A DNA stretch of 50,327 nt from Gammaproteobacteria bacterium (GCA_029881995.1 JAOULO010000023.1:1-50327), one strand, 5' to 3'. Shown: positions 1-9,339, counted from the first letter of the stretch. The notes: generated from the sequence alone by a model not told the origin. Made by a program: numbers and translations.

Positions 1-299
1 TTCACATCAAGGCCCCTGATGAACTGGCCAAATATATTGCCGCAAAGGGTTCGATCACCGTGGATGGCATCAGTCTGACGGTCAATTCTGTGTCCGGGGC
101 CGAGTTTACCCTCAATATCGTGCCCCATACCCTGCAGGAAACCACCATGGGAAATATGCAAATAGGTGATCACGTGAACCTGGAAGTGGATATAATTGCC
201 CGCTACCTGGAGCGCCTGCTGCTGGGGGACAAGGCGGCCGAGCCCGGTACCGGGGGTATCAACATGCAGATGCTGGCCGAGCACGGATTTATAAAATGA
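1..299 (+). CDS. ribE: Riboflavin synthase subunit alpha, 3' part (5' end outside window)
   Basis: This is the C-terminal ~98 residues of riboflavin synthase, which dismutates two 6,7-dimethyl-8-ribityllumazines to riboflavin. The reading frame is open from base 3 to the TGA at 297-299, so the gene starts upstream of the window. The text ITVDGISLTVN followed by IVPHTLQETTMG is the hallmark of the second lumazine-binding repeat, and the tail (VDIIARYLERLL) is the usual C-terminal helix. It is followed 26 bp later by ribBA and ribH, which fits a riboflavin operon. The N-terminal repeat cannot be seen. Confidence 0.93.
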   Translation, partial: HIKAPDELAKYIAAKGSITVDGISLTVNSVSGAEFTLNIVPHTLQETTMGNMQIGDHVNLEVDIIARYLERLLLGDKAAEPGTGGINMQMLAEHGFIK

Positions 300-325
300 G
301 TATCGAAGTGAAGTAAGAGTCGATT

Positions 326-1432
326 ATGCAACTGAACAGTATTGAAGAGATCGTCGAAGACATCCGCCAGGGCAAGATGGTGATCCTGATGGATGACGAG
401 GATCGTGAAAATGAAGGCGATCTCATTATGGCCGCTGAGATGGTGCGGGCCGATGATATTAACTTCATGGCCACCTATGGTCGCGGCCTGATCTGTCTGA
501 CCCTGACCCAGGAGCGTTGTGAACAGCTGGACTTGCCCCTGATGGTCAAGAGCAATAATGATCTGCATTCCACCAATTTTACCTTATCTATTGAAGCGGC
601 TAGAGGGGTGACTACCGGTATTTCGGCTGCTGATCGGGCAGTAACCATCCGTGCCGCGGTGGCCAAAGATGCCAAACCCACTGATATCGTCATGCCGGGT
701 CATGTCTTTCCATTGAAAGCTCAGCCTGGTGGAGTGTTGACTCGTGCCGGTCATACGGAAGCCGGATGCGATCTTGCCCGCATGGCCAATCTGGAGCCTG
801 CTGCTGTGATTGTCGAGATCCTCAATGAAGATGGCACCATGGCGCGTCGTCCCGATCTGGAAAAATTTGCCGAGCAGCATAATTTGAAGATCGGCACCGT
901 AGCGGACATGATTCATTACCGCATGGAAAATGAAAAAACCGTCGAACTGGTGGCCAGCTCAGACCTGCCAACCGATTGTGGCAAATTCCGTCTACATGCC
1001 TATAAGAATACGATTGATGGCCAGGTGCATCTGGCATTGGTGATGGGCGATATAAATCCGGATGAACCATCGCTGGTGCGAGTGCATGTAGAAAACACGC
1101 TCTGCGACATGCTGGGTAGTCTGCGTGAAGATTGTGGCTGGCCCCTGCGCGATGCCATGTGTCGCATTGCCAAAGAAGGCAAAGGCATTGTGATAGTCCT
1201 ACGCCTGCATGAAGAGTCCGATGTACTGGCTGGGCAGATTAGCAGCTATGATAAACAGGACAAGGGCGAGGAAATTTTAAAAGATTATAAAGAAGACCTG
1301 CGTACCTTTGGTATCGGTGCTCAGATCCTCAGTGATCTCGGTGTGAAGCAGATGCGAGTACTCAGTGCACCGAAGAAAATGCATGCACTATCAGGCTTCG
1401 ACCTGGAAGTAACAGAATATGTTCAAGAATAA
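326..1432 (+). CDS. ribBA: 3,4-dihydroxy-2-butanone 4-phosphate synthase with degenerate GTP cyclohydrolase II domain (RibBX-type)
   Basis: Residues 1-200 are a complete DHBP synthase, which makes the four-carbon precursor of riboflavin from ribulose 5-phosphate. The acidic metal-binding motif DDEDRENEGD lies near residue 22 and GHTEAGCDLARM near 140. Residues ~205-368 align to GTP cyclohydrolase II, but the three zinc cysteines of E. coli RibA (C54, C65, C67) correspond to Asn257, Glu268 and Cys270. The usual HRQEGRNIGL stretch is also replaced. The second half is therefore probably not a working GCH II. The protein (368 aa) is shorter than true bifunctional RibBA (~400 aa). ribH begins 26 bp downstream. 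Confidence 0.92.
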   Translation: MQLNSIEEIVEDIRQGKMVILMDDEDRENEGDLIMAAEMVRADDINFMATYGRGLICLTLTQERCEQLDLPLMVKSNNDLHSTNFTLSIEAARGVTTGISAADRAVTIRAAVAKDAKPTDIVMPGHVFPLKAQPGGVLTRAGHTEAGCDLARMANLEPAAVIVEILNEDGTMARRPDLEKFAEQHNLKIGTVADMIHYRMENEKTVELVASSDLPTDCGKFRLHAYKNTIDGQVHLALVMGDINPDEPSLVRVHVENTLCDMLGSLREDCGWPLRDAMCRIAKEGKGIVIVLRLHEESDVLAGQISSYDKQDKGEEILKDYKEDLRTFGIGAQILSDLGVKQMRVLSAPKKMHALSGFDLEVTEYVQE

Positions 1433-1458
1433 AGAATTTTATTTAAAGGAAATTTGTT

Positions 1459-1929
1459 ATGCCGATTAAAACAATTGAAGGTGAACTCACAATCAAAGGT
1501 GCCCGCTTTGGTCTGGCAGTGGCACGTTTTAACAGTTTTGTGGTGGAACACCTGCTCGAAGGGGCGATTGATACCCTGAAGCGTCACGGCTGTGATGAAA
1601 ACGATATCGAGATCGTGCGCGTACCCGGTGCCTTTGAACTACCACTGGCCATTCAGCGTATGGCTAACAGCAAAAAGTATGATGCCATTATTGCACTGGG
1701 TGCTGTGATTCGCGGTGGTACACCACACTTCGATTATGTGGCCGGTGAATGTGTTAAAGGTATGGCCATGACCATGATGCAAAAAGATATTCCGGTTTCC
1801 TTCGGTGTTCTCACTGTCGATACCATTGAACAGGCCATCGAACGTTCCGGTACCAAGGCCGGCAATAAAGGTGGTGAAGCCGCAGTTTCTGCCATCGAGA
1901 TGGTTAATCTGCTGCGTAACTTCGACTAG
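1459..1929 (+). CDS. ribH: 6,7-dimethyl-8-ribityllumazine synthase
   Basis: Lumazine synthase condenses the DHBP product with the ribitylaminopyrimidine; riboflavin synthase then uses the lumazine. At 156 aa it has the normal length. Diagnostic stretches are [14 protein letters not shown] near the N terminus, [10 protein letters not shown] near residue 56, [14 protein letters not shown] near 80 (the conserved His region) and [12 protein letters not shown] near 114. ATG 1459 is preceded by AAAGGAAA about ten bases upstream. It sits between ribBA and nusB, the usual gammaproteobacterial order, with only 16 bp to nusB. Confidence 0.97.
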   Translation: MPIKTIEGELTIKGARFGLAVARFNSFVVEHLLEGAIDTLKRHGCDENDIEIVRVPGAFELPLAIQRMANSKKYDAIIALGAVIRGGTPHFDYVAGECVKGMAMTMMQKDIPVSFGVLTVDTIEQAIERSGTKAGNKGGEAAVSAIEMVNLLRNFD

Positions 1930-1945
1930 AGTTGATAAACAATTT

Positions 1946-2377
1946 ATGAGTAAAGCTCGCAACCGTGCGCGCCGCCTCGCGGTACAGGCCCTGTACGAAT
2001 GGCAAATGACCGGTACCGGTGAGAGTGAGATCCACAAACGCTTCCTGGAAGACAAGAAAGACAAAACTGTCGATAAGGAATACTTTTGTGAGCTGATCAC
2101 GGGTGTCATCGAACAGGCAGAAGAACTGGATGCCACGATTACACCCATGCTGACAAGGCCGCTGGATGAAATCGATCGGGTGGAACATGCCATCTTACGC
2201 CTGTCGGCCTATGAGTTAAAAAACCGTCTGGATGTTCCCTATCGTGTGGTGATCAATGAAGGGGTGGAACTGGCCAAGACCTTCGGTGCCGATCAGGGGC
2301 ATAAGTTTATCAATGGCATCCTGGATAAACTGGCGGGCAGCCTGCGGGCCACAGAGGTCAGTACCAGAAAAAAATAA
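1946..2377 (+). CDS. nusB: Transcription antitermination factor NusB
   Basis: NusB binds boxA RNA with NusE (ribosomal protein S10) and supports antitermination, mainly in rRNA operons. The 143-residue product starts [19 protein letters not shown], a typical NusB N terminus, and contains [18 protein letters not shown] and [13 protein letters not shown], the conserved C-terminal helices. The reading frame is open further upstream (to 1805, inside ribH), but homology begins only at ATG 1946. It is followed 19 bp later by thiL. Confidence 0.95.
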   Translation: MSKARNRARRLAVQALYEWQMTGTGESEIHKRFLEDKKDKTVDKEYFCELITGVIEQAEELDATITPMLTRPLDEIDRVEHAILRLSAYELKNRLDVPYRVVINEGVELAKTFGADQGHKFINGILDKLAGSLRATEVSTRKK

Positions 2378-2396
2378 ACTAACTGGATGAAGGCGC

Positions 2397-3362
2397 ATGC
2401 CCCAATCTGAATTCGACATTATTAAAGAATATTTTCAAAAACAGAAAACGGTTCGCGATGATGTCTGCCTGGGAATTGGTGATGATGCAGCCATCATTAC
2501 TGTTCCCCAATCAAAGCAACTGGCTATTGCCTTGGATACCCTGGTCGCCGGGGTACACTTCCCAACTGAAACTTCAGCAGAAGACGTTGCCTATAAAGCC
2601 CTGGCCGTGAATCTAAGTGATCTGGCAGCCATGGGGGCAGAACCCGCCTGGTTTACTTTGGGGATAACCCTCCCGGAATCTAACACTGACTGGCTGAAAA
2701 ATTTTGCAAGTGGGTTGTTTTCCCTGGCTGATCAATACAATGTACAGCTTATTGGTGGTGACACCACTCAGGGCCCATTGACGGTGACCATCCAGGTTGC
2801 TGGACTGTTACCAGAAGGCAAAGCCCTCAAACGTGATGGCGCCAATGAAGGTGATCTCATTTACGTGACAGGTTCATTAGGAGACGCGGCCCTGGGACTG
2901 AAAGGTCTGCAACATCCTGACATTTATCCTGTAACCCCTCAATTGATTGATAAACTCAATCGCCCTCAACCACGTCTTGAAGTGGGGCATGCTTTACTTG
3001 ATATAGCATCGGCCTGTATCGATGTTTCAGATGGACTGTTGGCCGATCTTGGACATATTCTGGATAGCAGTGGTGTAGGGGCCAGTGTGGATAGGGCCCA
3101 GTTGCCTTTATCTGATACCTTGCAAGCGCAATGTGATAAAGATGATAGCCGTTATCATCTAGCGCTAACTGGCGGGGATGATTACGAGCTTTGTTTTTGT
3201 GTATCTCCAGACAGGCAACAGGATATACATACCATATCTAATCGTACCGGTGTATTAATCACCTGTATTGGAACAATAGAACAACAGCCAGGACTCAGAT
3301 TGCATCATGCGGGTAATCTGATTGATACTGTTACTCAATCTGGATATGAGCATTTTGCATAA
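2397..3362 (+). CDS. thiL: Thiamine-monophosphate kinase
   Basis: ThiL phosphorylates thiamine monophosphate to the active cofactor thiamine pyrophosphate. The 321-residue protein shows the PurM/ThiL fold signatures: GIGDDAAII near residue 26 (metal-binding Asp pair), AVNLSDLAAMGA near 71, GGDTTQGP near 120 and VSDGLLADLGHIL near 205. A late GGDDYELCF is also typical. The ATG lies at the end of a short 19-bp spacer after nusB. It may support the TPP-dependent Dxs encoded on the other strand, though that link is only metabolic. Confidence 0.96.
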   Translation: MPQSEFDIIKEYFQKQKTVRDDVCLGIGDDAAIITVPQSKQLAIALDTLVAGVHFPTETSAEDVAYKALAVNLSDLAAMGAEPAWFTLGITLPESNTDWLKNFASGLFSLADQYNVQLIGGDTTQGPLTVTIQVAGLLPEGKALKRDGANEGDLIYVTGSLGDAALGLKGLQHPDIYPVTPQLIDKLNRPQPRLEVGHALLDIASACIDVSDGLLADLGHILDSSGVGASVDRAQLPLSDTLQAQCDKDDSRYHLALTGGDDYELCFCVSPDRQQDIHTISNRTGVLITCIGTIEQQPGLRLHHAGNLIDTVTQSGYEHFA

Positions 3363-3365
3363 ACT

Positions 3366-3851
3366 ATGAAGCAATCAGCCAAAAGACTTCCTGTTAAGCT
3401 ATTACTTAATCCGGCACACTTTCTGAGTTTTGGATTTGGCAGCGGGTATATGCCGTTTGCCCCTGGAACATTCGGGACTCTGGCAGCGATCCCTGTTTTT
3501 CTGTTGTTATCACAGTTTTCAATATCGACTTATGTTTTAATTTCACTCGGCATGGCCTTACTCGGTATTGTGCTGTGCTCTTATACCAGTCAGGCATTGG
3601 GAGTGCATGATCACAGTGGCATCGTCTGGGATGAGATAGTGGGTTATTTAATAACCATGTTCATGGTGCCTGCGACCTTAATGAATATTGCCATTGGTTT
3701 TGCCTTATTCAGGTTGTTTGATATCTGGAAGCCCTGGCCCATTCGGCAACTGGATAAAAATATTCATGGTGGCCTAGGCATTATGCTGGATGATGTGATC
3801 GCCGGCATTTTTGCTGCGATTATTTTACAAATTATTTTATTCTTGCTGTAG
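3366..3851 (+). CDS. pgpA: Phosphatidylglycerophosphatase A
   Basis: PgpA removes the phosphate from phosphatidylglycerophosphate to give phosphatidylglycerol in the inner membrane. The 161-residue product has the family's diagnostic start, FGSGYMPFAPGTFGTLAAIP, followed by hydrophobic membrane segments. It also carries the acidic motif HDHSGIVWDEIVG near residue 80 and a second acidic cluster (GGLGIMLDDVIAGI) near 138. Only 3 bp separate it from thiL, implying translational coupling. Length and order match other gammaproteobacteria. Confidence 0.95.
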   Translation: MKQSAKRLPVKLLLNPAHFLSFGFGSGYMPFAPGTFGTLAAIPVFLLLSQFSISTYVLISLGMALLGIVLCSYTSQALGVHDHSGIVWDEIVGYLITMFMVPATLMNIAIGFALFRLFDIWKPWPIRQLDKNIHGGLGIMLDDVIAGIFAAIILQIILFLL

Positions 3852-3863
3852 AGGGGTGAAGCT

Positions 3864-4253
3864 ATGTTTAGTAAAGTTTTTTTGGTTATATCTTGTTTAT
3901 TTATCAGTTCAGTTTCACTGGCAGGTGATGTCAGTATTCGCCATGTCGAGTTTCAGAAGAGTTCGGCAGACTGGACAGCCAACGTTACCCTTGAGCATGG
4001 TGATACTGGCTGGAAGCACTATGCTGATGCCTGGCGTATTGTCGATACAAAGGGCAATGTTCTTGGCACTCGCACTCTCTGGCACCCCCATGTTGATGAA
4101 CAACCTTTTACCCGTAGCCTTTCCGGGATTAACATTCCCACAAAAACGACTAAAGTCTATGTAGAGGCCCATGACAAGGTGCATGGCTGGAGCAAGGATC
4201 GAGTACTGGTTGATCTGAGAAAAACAAGCGGCAAACGGTACAAGGTTCGATAG
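3864..4253 (+). CDS. Conserved exported protein of unknown function
   Basis: A 129-residue protein with a clear signal peptide: a charged start, the hydrophobic core VFLVISCLFISSVSL and a likely signal-peptidase site after SLAG or nearby. The mature part is a small, probably beta-rich domain containing HGDTGWKHYADAW and HPHVDEQPFTRSL, which I remember as recurring in short proteobacterial exported proteins, but I know no assigned function. Its closeness to pgpA (12 bp) and the retropepsin-like gene (32 bp) suggests co-transcription. No cysteines are visible in the mature part. A periplasmic location is inferred. Confidence 0.75.
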   Translation: MFSKVFLVISCLFISSVSLAGDVSIRHVEFQKSSADWTANVTLEHGDTGWKHYADAWRIVDTKGNVLGTRTLWHPHVDEQPFTRSLSGINIPTKTTKVYVEAHDKVHGWSKDRVLVDLRKTSGKRYKVR

Positions 4254-4285
4254 GTAAATGAAATACTAATTGAGTTAGTACTGGG

Positions 4286-4936
4286 ATGAAAATACACGGA
4301 TATGTTATTACCCTTATTAGTTTCTTGTTGATGGCAGGAGCTCTGTCGGCATCTGAAATATTGGTGTTGGGATTATTTAAGGACATGGCCATCATTAAGG
4401 TTGATGACACACGGCATAAATTGCGAACCGGTGAAACCACACCTGATGGCATTAAATTAATTTCTTCAAATAGTGAGCAAGCCATACTTGAAATTAATGG
4501 TAAACGGCAACGACTCACGCTCAGTTCACATCAGGCAGTTTCAACCAGCTCTGGTAAAAAGAAAATCACCGAAGCAAAAATCTGGGCCAATCGTGGCATG
4601 TATCAAACGACAGGTTTAATTAATGGCTATCCGGTAAACCTTATGATCGATACCGGTGCCAGTACTGTTGCCATGGGTACCACTCATGCGGAGCGTTTGG
4701 GCATTAATTATCGATACAAGGGAAGGCGAAATGTCGCCCGCACAGCAAGTGGCGTGGTCAATACATGGGAAGTCAAACTCGATAGTGTCAAGATCGGGGA
4801 TATTGAATTAAAAAATGTTGATGGTGCAGTGGTTGAAGGGGCAGGCCCTTCAACCATTTTATTGGGGATGTCTTTTTTAAAACACGTTAAAATGCAACGC
4901 GAAGGAAACCTGTTGCAATTACAACTTACACATTAA
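4286..4936 (+). CDS. Retropepsin-like aspartic protease, exported or membrane-anchored
   Basis: The 216-residue product begins with a hydrophobic segment (residues ~6-22, ending LSASE) consistent with a signal peptide or anchor. The C-terminal half is a single-lobe clan AA protease: NLMIDTGASTVAMG places the catalytic Asp at residue 122 in the DTG(A/S) motif, and STILLGMSFLKHVKM is the family's late ILGMSFL-type motif. One lobe implies that it works as a dimer, as retropepsins do. The N-terminal part (residues 25-85) is less conserved. Its stop codon directly abuts the stop codon of convergent folE2. Substrate unknown. Confidence 0.85.
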   Translation: MKIHGYVITLISFLLMAGALSASEILVLGLFKDMAIIKVDDTRHKLRTGETTPDGIKLISSNSEQAILEINGKRQRLTLSSHQAVSTSSGKKKITEAKIWANRGMYQTTGLINGYPVNLMIDTGASTVAMGTTHAERLGINYRYKGRRNVARTASGVVNTWEVKLDSVKIGDIELKNVDGAVVEGAGPSTILLGMSFLKHVKMQREGNLLQLQLTH

Positions 4937-5755
4937 TCAGGATTCTTTCAGTTCGTCCGCAAATTTGTCTTTTTCAATCAGGGCATAGGCTGAATGATTA
5001 TGGATGGACTCAAAGTTTTCTGATTCTACAACATAGGCTGAAATACGCTCATCACTATTGAGTACGGCTGCCACATCACGCACCATGTCTTCGACAAATT
5101 TGGGATTATCATAGGCACGTTCAGTAACGTGTTTTTCGTCCGGACGTTTCAAGAGGCCAAACAGTTCGCAGGAGGCCTCGTTTTCCACCATATCAATGAT
5201 CTCTTCAATCCAGACAAAATCAATCACTCGGGCACTGACGGTCACGTGAGAACGCTGATTGTGAGCGCCACGGTCTGAGATCTTCTTGGAACAGGGGCAG
5301 AGACTGGTCACCGGTACCACGACCTTGATGTTCATCTGGTGCTGACCATTGACAATGTCACCAATAAAGGTGACATCGTAATCCATCAGGCTCTGTACAC
5401 CGGAGACAGGGGCGGTCTTGTTGACGAAGTAGGGGAAGGACATTTCGATATGACCGGACTCGGCCTCAAGACGCTCGGCCATTTCTTCCATCATCTCTTT
5501 GAAGGATTGAACCGAGATTTCACGTTCATGGTTATTGAGGATTTCCACAAAGCGAGACATGTGGGTTCCCTTGAAGTTATGGGGCAGGTTAACGTACATG
5601 TTGAAAGAAGCAATGGTGTGCTGTTCTCCGACACTGCGATCCTTAACTCGTACGGGATGACGAATATCCTTGATGCCAACTTTGTTAATCGGAATGCGGC
5701 GGGTGTCTTCTCGGTTCTGTACGTCTTCAATCACTTCTTCAATTACCTGGCTCAT
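4937..5755 (-). CDS. folE2: GTP cyclohydrolase FolE2 (type IB)
   Basis: FolE2 converts GTP to 7,8-dihydroneopterin triphosphate, the entry compound for folate and queuosine. The 272-residue protein has the type IB signature [18 protein letters not shown] (conserved Cys near 154), [17 protein letters not shown] and a C-terminal [11 protein letters not shown]. It is unrelated in sequence to the canonical zinc enzyme FolE; family knowledge says FolE2 tolerates metals other than zinc. It is the last gene of a minus-strand run xseB-ispA-dxs-queD-folE2, 12 bp after queD, and its stop touches that of the opposing protease gene. Confidence 0.95.
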   Translation of the reverse strand: MSQVIEEVIEDVQNREDTRRIPINKVGIKDIRHPVRVKDRSVGEQHTIASFNMYVNLPHNFKGTHMSRFVEILNNHEREISVQSFKEMMEEMAERLEAESGHIEMSFPYFVNKTAPVSGVQSLMDYDVTFIGDIVNGQHQMNIKVVVPVTSLCPCSKKISDRGAHNQRSHVTVSARVIDFVWIEEIIDMVENEASCELFGLLKRPDEKHVTERAYDNPKFVEDMVRDVAAVLNSDERISAYVVESENFESIHNHSAYALIEKDKFADELKES

Positions 5756-5767
5756 GGTTGAGGTTCT

Positions 5768-6151
5768 CTAAATCTCTTCAGTGTATTTTACACAGGCCCG
5801 TTCGGTCTCCCAGATGGTGACTGCTGATACCTGTGCCCGATCATCGTTCAGTTTTGTACCCAGTAGCTTATATATATGTGCTGCCAGGTTTTCCGCTGTC
5901 GGGTTAATCTTGTCAAACGGCGGCAGGTCATTCAGGTTTTGGTGATCCATGGAACCAATGACCTCACGGGTGACGGCTTTGATGTCTTTGAAGTCCACAC
6001 CCATGCCAACCTCGTTAAGGACTCGGGCAATGACTTCAACCTCGACCTTCCAGTTATGTCCGTGTAGACGACTGCATTCACCTTCGTAGTCCCGTAGTAA
6101 ATGCGCAGCAGCAAAATCGGTAATGATTTTAATCGTGTATACGGCGTTCAT
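5768..6151 (-). CDS. queD: 6-carboxytetrahydropterin synthase QueD
   Basis: QueD/PTPS-family enzyme turning dihydroneopterin triphosphate into 6-carboxy-5,6,7,8-tetrahydropterin, the second step towards queuosine. The 127-residue sequence shows the zinc-binding His in FAAAHLL and the HGH of CSRLHGHNW, the catalytic Cys in the same motif, MDHQNLND near residue 70, PTAENLA and a late Glu (ETERACV). It is sandwiched between dxs and folE2, whose product is its substrate, which favours QueD over an animal-type PTPS role. AGGT lies upstream of ATG 6151. Confidence 0.92.
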   Translation of the reverse strand: MNAVYTIKIITDFAAAHLLRDYEGECSRLHGHNWKVEVEVIARVLNEVGMGVDFKDIKAVTREVIGSMDHQNLNDLPPFDKINPTAENLAAHIYKLLGTKLNDDRAQVSAVTIWETERACVKYTEEI

Positions 6152-6179
6152 AATAATACCTGACTGCGAAGGTGGGACT

Positions 6180-8069
6180 TTATGCGAGTGTTAAGTGTTT
6201 GGCAAGGGGTAGCTGTTTAAAATCTTCAATCCGCGCGATTATATCATCTGCGGTCAAGTTTGCGTCAGCTAATAATTCGCTTCGACTGCCATGCTCCTGA
6301 AATTCATCCGGTAACCCCATATTTATTATATGGCTATCTAATCCATTTGCCAACAGGCATTCATTCACAGCACTACCGGCACCACCCTGAATTACATTGT
6401 CTTCGAGGGTGATGAGGAGGTCATGCTGTTCAGCCAGTTCCGTAATGAGTTCCTGGTCAATTGGCTTGATGAAGCGCATATTGGCCACCGTGGCATTGAT
6501 CTGTTGGCCGACTTCCAGAGCCGTATCCAGCATGGCACCAAAGGACAGGATGGCAACAGATTTACCCTGGCGACGGATCTGGCCTTTGCCGATAGGTATA
6601 TCAGTCATCTTGCTTTCAATATTGCTACCAGGGCCCTGACCACGAGGGTAGCGAACGGCACTTGGTCCCTGATGGTTAAAGCCGGTATAGAGCATTTGCC
6701 GACATTCATTTTCATCGGCTGGGGCCATTAACATCATGTTGGGGATGCATCTCAGATAACTGAGGTCAAAACTGCCGGCATGGGTAGCACCATCGGGTCC
6801 AACGATTCCAGCACGGTCGATAGCAAAAAGCACCGGCAGGTTCTGCAGGGCAATATCATGTATTAACTGGTCATAGCCACGTTGCAGAAATGTGGAGTAA
6901 ATGGCCACGACAGGTTTGAGTCCTTCACAGGCCAGACCGCCCGCCAGGGTCACAGCATGTTGTTCTGCGATCCCCACGTCGTAGTACCGATCTGGGAACT
7001 CTTTTGAAAATTTCACCAGGCCGGAGCCTTCACGCATCGCGGGGGTGATGCCAACCAGACGGTTATCCAGTCGGGCCATGTCACATAGCCAGTCACCGAA
7101 GACCTGGGTGTAGCTGGGACCCGTGGCAGAGGACTTTTCCAGTTTCCCCGATTCAGGATGGAAGGGACCCACTCCATGATAGGTACAGGGATTGTCCTCG
7201 GCGGGTTTAAAGCCTTTGCCTTTTTTGGTCACCACATGCAAAAAGCGTGGTCCTTTAAGTTTGTGCAGATTTTTTAGTGTCTTGACCAGGGTCTCCATAT
7301 CGTGCCCGTCGATGGGGCCAATATAGTTAAAACCCAGTTCCTCAAACAGAGTTCCTGGGACGACCATACCCTTGACATGTTCTTCGGTGCGACGGGCCAG
7401 TTCCCATACCGAGGGGATGGTACTCAGAACTTTTTTACTGCCCTCTCTCATGGAGGCGTAAAACTTGCCGGAAAGTACCCTGGCCAGATGGTTGGACAGG
7501 CCTCCCACATTCTGGGAAATGGACATGTCATTATCATTAAGGATGACCAGCAGATTGGCATCCAGATCCCCTGCATGGTTGAGGGCCTCAAAGGCCATCC
7601 CGGCCGTCATGGCACCATCACCTATGACGGCAACCACATCACGAGACTCATTTTTATATTTGCTGGCTAATGCCATACCCAGTGCGGCACTGATGGAGGT
7701 GCTGGAGTGGCCAACGCCGAAAGTATCGTAAGGGCTCTCACCACGACGGGGGAATCCGGACAGGCCATCTTTCTGTCGCAGGGAATCCATTTGTTTGCGG
7801 CGTCCAGTCAGAATTTTGTGAGGATAGCTTTGGTGGCCTACATCCCAGACCAAACGATCATCAGGTGTATTAAACACGTAATGCAGGGCCACGGTTAATT
7901 CAATTGTGCCAAGCCCCGCAGCGAGATGGCCACCAGTATGGCTGACTGTCTGTATGATGAATTCACGTAGCTCATCCGACAGGGATTGCAGCTGGCCTTC
8001 TTTTAGTTGGCGCAGCTGGACGGGATCATCAATGGATTCAAGTAGTGGAAATGTGGATTGAGGGGCCAT
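6180..8069 (-). CDS. dxs: 1-deoxy-D-xylulose-5-phosphate synthase
   Basis: Dxs is the TPP-dependent entry enzyme of the MEP isoprenoid pathway, joining pyruvate and glyceraldehyde 3-phosphate. Visible motifs include [28 protein letters not shown], the TPP/Mg site [25 protein letters not shown], and the C-terminal transketolase-like [19 protein letters not shown] place the start at ATG 8069 (629 aa, [10 protein letters not shown]) because homologues begin there. The frame stays open to an ATG at 8126, whose extra 19 residues look unlike the family. ispA lies immediately upstream, queD 28 bp downstream. Confidence 0.95.
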   Translation of the reverse strand: MAPQSTFPLLESIDDPVQLRQLKEGQLQSLSDELREFIIQTVSHTGGHLAAGLGTIELTVALHYVFNTPDDRLVWDVGHQSYPHKILTGRRKQMDSLRQKDGLSGFPRRGESPYDTFGVGHSSTSISAALGMALASKYKNESRDVVAVIGDGAMTAGMAFEALNHAGDLDANLLVILNDNDMSISQNVGGLSNHLARVLSGKFYASMREGSKKVLSTIPSVWELARRTEEHVKGMVVPGTLFEELGFNYIGPIDGHDMETLVKTLKNLHKLKGPRFLHVVTKKGKGFKPAEDNPCTYHGVGPFHPESGKLEKSSATGPSYTQVFGDWLCDMARLDNRLVGITPAMREGSGLVKFSKEFPDRYYDVGIAEQHAVTLAGGLACEGLKPVVAIYSTFLQRGYDQLIHDIALQNLPVLFAIDRAGIVGPDGATHAGSFDLSYLRCIPNMMLMAPADENECRQMLYTGFNHQGPSAVRYPRGQGPGSNIESKMTDIPIGKGQIRRQGKSVAILSFGAMLDTALEVGQQINATVANMRFIKPIDQELITELAEQHDLLITLEDNVIQGGAGSAVNECLLANGLDSHIINMGLPDEFQEHGSRSELLADANLTADDIIARIEDFKQLPLAKHLTLA

Positions 8070-8159
8070 AGCATTCGTCGTCCTGTCAGGGAACCTAATG
8101 ATGAAACCATCGGCCTGAACATGCAAGCCTGAGCCTGGCCTGGCCAGGGAAAAATAAAC

Positions 8160-9050
8160 CTAATTTTTTCGGTCAACAATATATTTGGCGAGCCAGCGTA
8201 GCGGTTCGGCCTGTTCATCAAAACCTGCCAGACTATCAATGGCCTCCTGGTAAAGATCCAGGGCCATTTTACGAGATTCATCCAGACCAAGCAGGGCAGG
8301 ATAAGTGGGTTTATTCAAGGCTTTATCGGCACCCTGAGTTTTGCCTAAAGTCTCTGTGTCAGCAATTTCATCAAGAATATCGTCCTGAATCTGGAAGGCC
8401 AGTCCAACACATTTGGCATAGTGATCCAGTTTATCCAGTGACCTGGTATCTATCTGCGGACTACACATGGCCCCCATCTTGACGCTGGCACGGATCAGGG
8501 CCCCCGTTTTGTGGATATGCATATTTTCCAGTTCCGCTATAGTCAGCTGTTTCCCCACTGAGGCCAGATCAATGGCCTGTCCACCTGCCATGCCACGGGA
8601 CCCACTGGCCACAGCCAGCATATTGAGCATCTCAATGCGTTGTTCAGCCGGAATGGTGGGGGGTAAAAATTGGGCCAGTATATGAAAGGTTAGGGCCTGC
8701 AGGGCATCACCTGCCAGGATGGCAGTGGCCTCATCAAAGGCCCTATGGCAGGTAGGTTTGCCCCGGCGCAGATCGTCATCATCCATGGCAGGCAAATCAT
8801 CATGGATGAGTGAATAGGCATGAATAAGTTCTACAGAACAGGCCGTAGCATCAAGTCCAGCATCATCTGCATTAGCCGCCAGACCTGCGGCATAGACCAG
8901 GCAGGGTCTGACACGCTTACCACCATTCAGGACTGAATACCGCATGGCTGCGTGTAGGTCGGTTGGAATGGTGTTGTCTTTTGGCAGGAATGTCTCCAGC
9001 GCCGTATCGACACGCTGTTGCCAGTCTTGCATGAGGTTTTGTAGGGACAC
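8160..9050 (-). CDS. ispA: (2E,6E)-farnesyl diphosphate synthase
   Basis: IspA elongates DMAPP/GPP with IPP to farnesyl diphosphate, downstream of Dxs. The two aspartate-rich motifs are clear: LIHDDLPAMDDDDLRRG (first DDxxxxD) and FQIQDDILDEIADTETLGK (second). The GGKRVRP IPP-binding motif also precedes them. The start is uncertain. GTG 9050 gives 296 aa, matching E. coli IspA spacing and clearing the xseB stop; ATG 9032 and TTG 9095 (which would overlap xseB) are also in frame. None has a convincing Shine-Dalgarno, so translation may be coupled to xseB. Confidence 0.93.
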   Translation of the reverse strand: MSLQNLMQDWQQRVDTALETFLPKDNTIPTDLHAAMRYSVLNGGKRVRPCLVYAAGLAANADDAGLDATACSVELIHAYSLIHDDLPAMDDDDLRRGKPTCHRAFDEATAILAGDALQALTFHILAQFLPPTIPAEQRIEMLNMLAVASGSRGMAGGQAIDLASVGKQLTIAELENMHIHKTGALIRASVKMGAMCSPQIDTRSLDKLDHYAKCVGLAFQIQDDILDEIADTETLGKTQGADKALNKPTYPALLGLDESRKMALDLYQEAIDSLAGFDEQAEPLRWLAKYIVDRKN

Positions 9051-9078
9051 AGTCAGCAAAGTTTTTTGTTCAGTCTGG

Positions 9079-9339
9079 TTAGTCTTCGGCGTCAAAAGGG
9101 GCCAGTTTGCCAGAATTACCCTGTTCCACCAGTATTTGCACCTTTTGTTCGGCGGCCTTCAGGGTTGCCTGACAGTGTTTGGTCAGTTCTATACCACGTT
9201 GAAAATCAGTCATGGATTCTTCCAAAGAGAGATCGCCTTTTTCCATTTTCTCGACCAGTTGCTCTAGTTCCGCCAGGGCAGTCTCGAAGCTCTCTGGGCT
9301 GGCTTTGGTAGCTGACTTTTTGGCTGATTTTTTGGGCAT
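9079..9339 (-). CDS. xseB: Exodeoxyribonuclease VII small subunit
   Basis: XseB is the small subunit that assembles in several copies on XseA in the single-strand exonuclease VII. The 86-residue protein has a lysine-rich N-terminal tail followed by the family helix pair: SFETALAELEQLVEKMEKGDLSLEESM, then F..G..L...C...L..AE (FQRGIELTKHCQATLKAAEQKVQ). First gene of the xseB-ispA-dxs run. Its stop lies 28 bp upstream of the preferred ispA start. Confidence 0.94.
   Translation of the reverse strand: MPKKSAKKSATKASPESFETALAELEQLVEKMEKGDLSLEESMTDFQRGIELTKHCQATLKAAEQKVQILVEQGNSGKLAPFDAED

Noticed and set aside
1639-2193. 184-residue minus-strand ORF across ribH and nusB
   Set aside because: Fully antisense to two well-supported genes; no homology or ribosome site.
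8070-8126. Extending dxs to ATG 8126
   Set aside because: The extra 19 residues are unlike Dxs N termini and ATG 8069 begins exactly where the family does.
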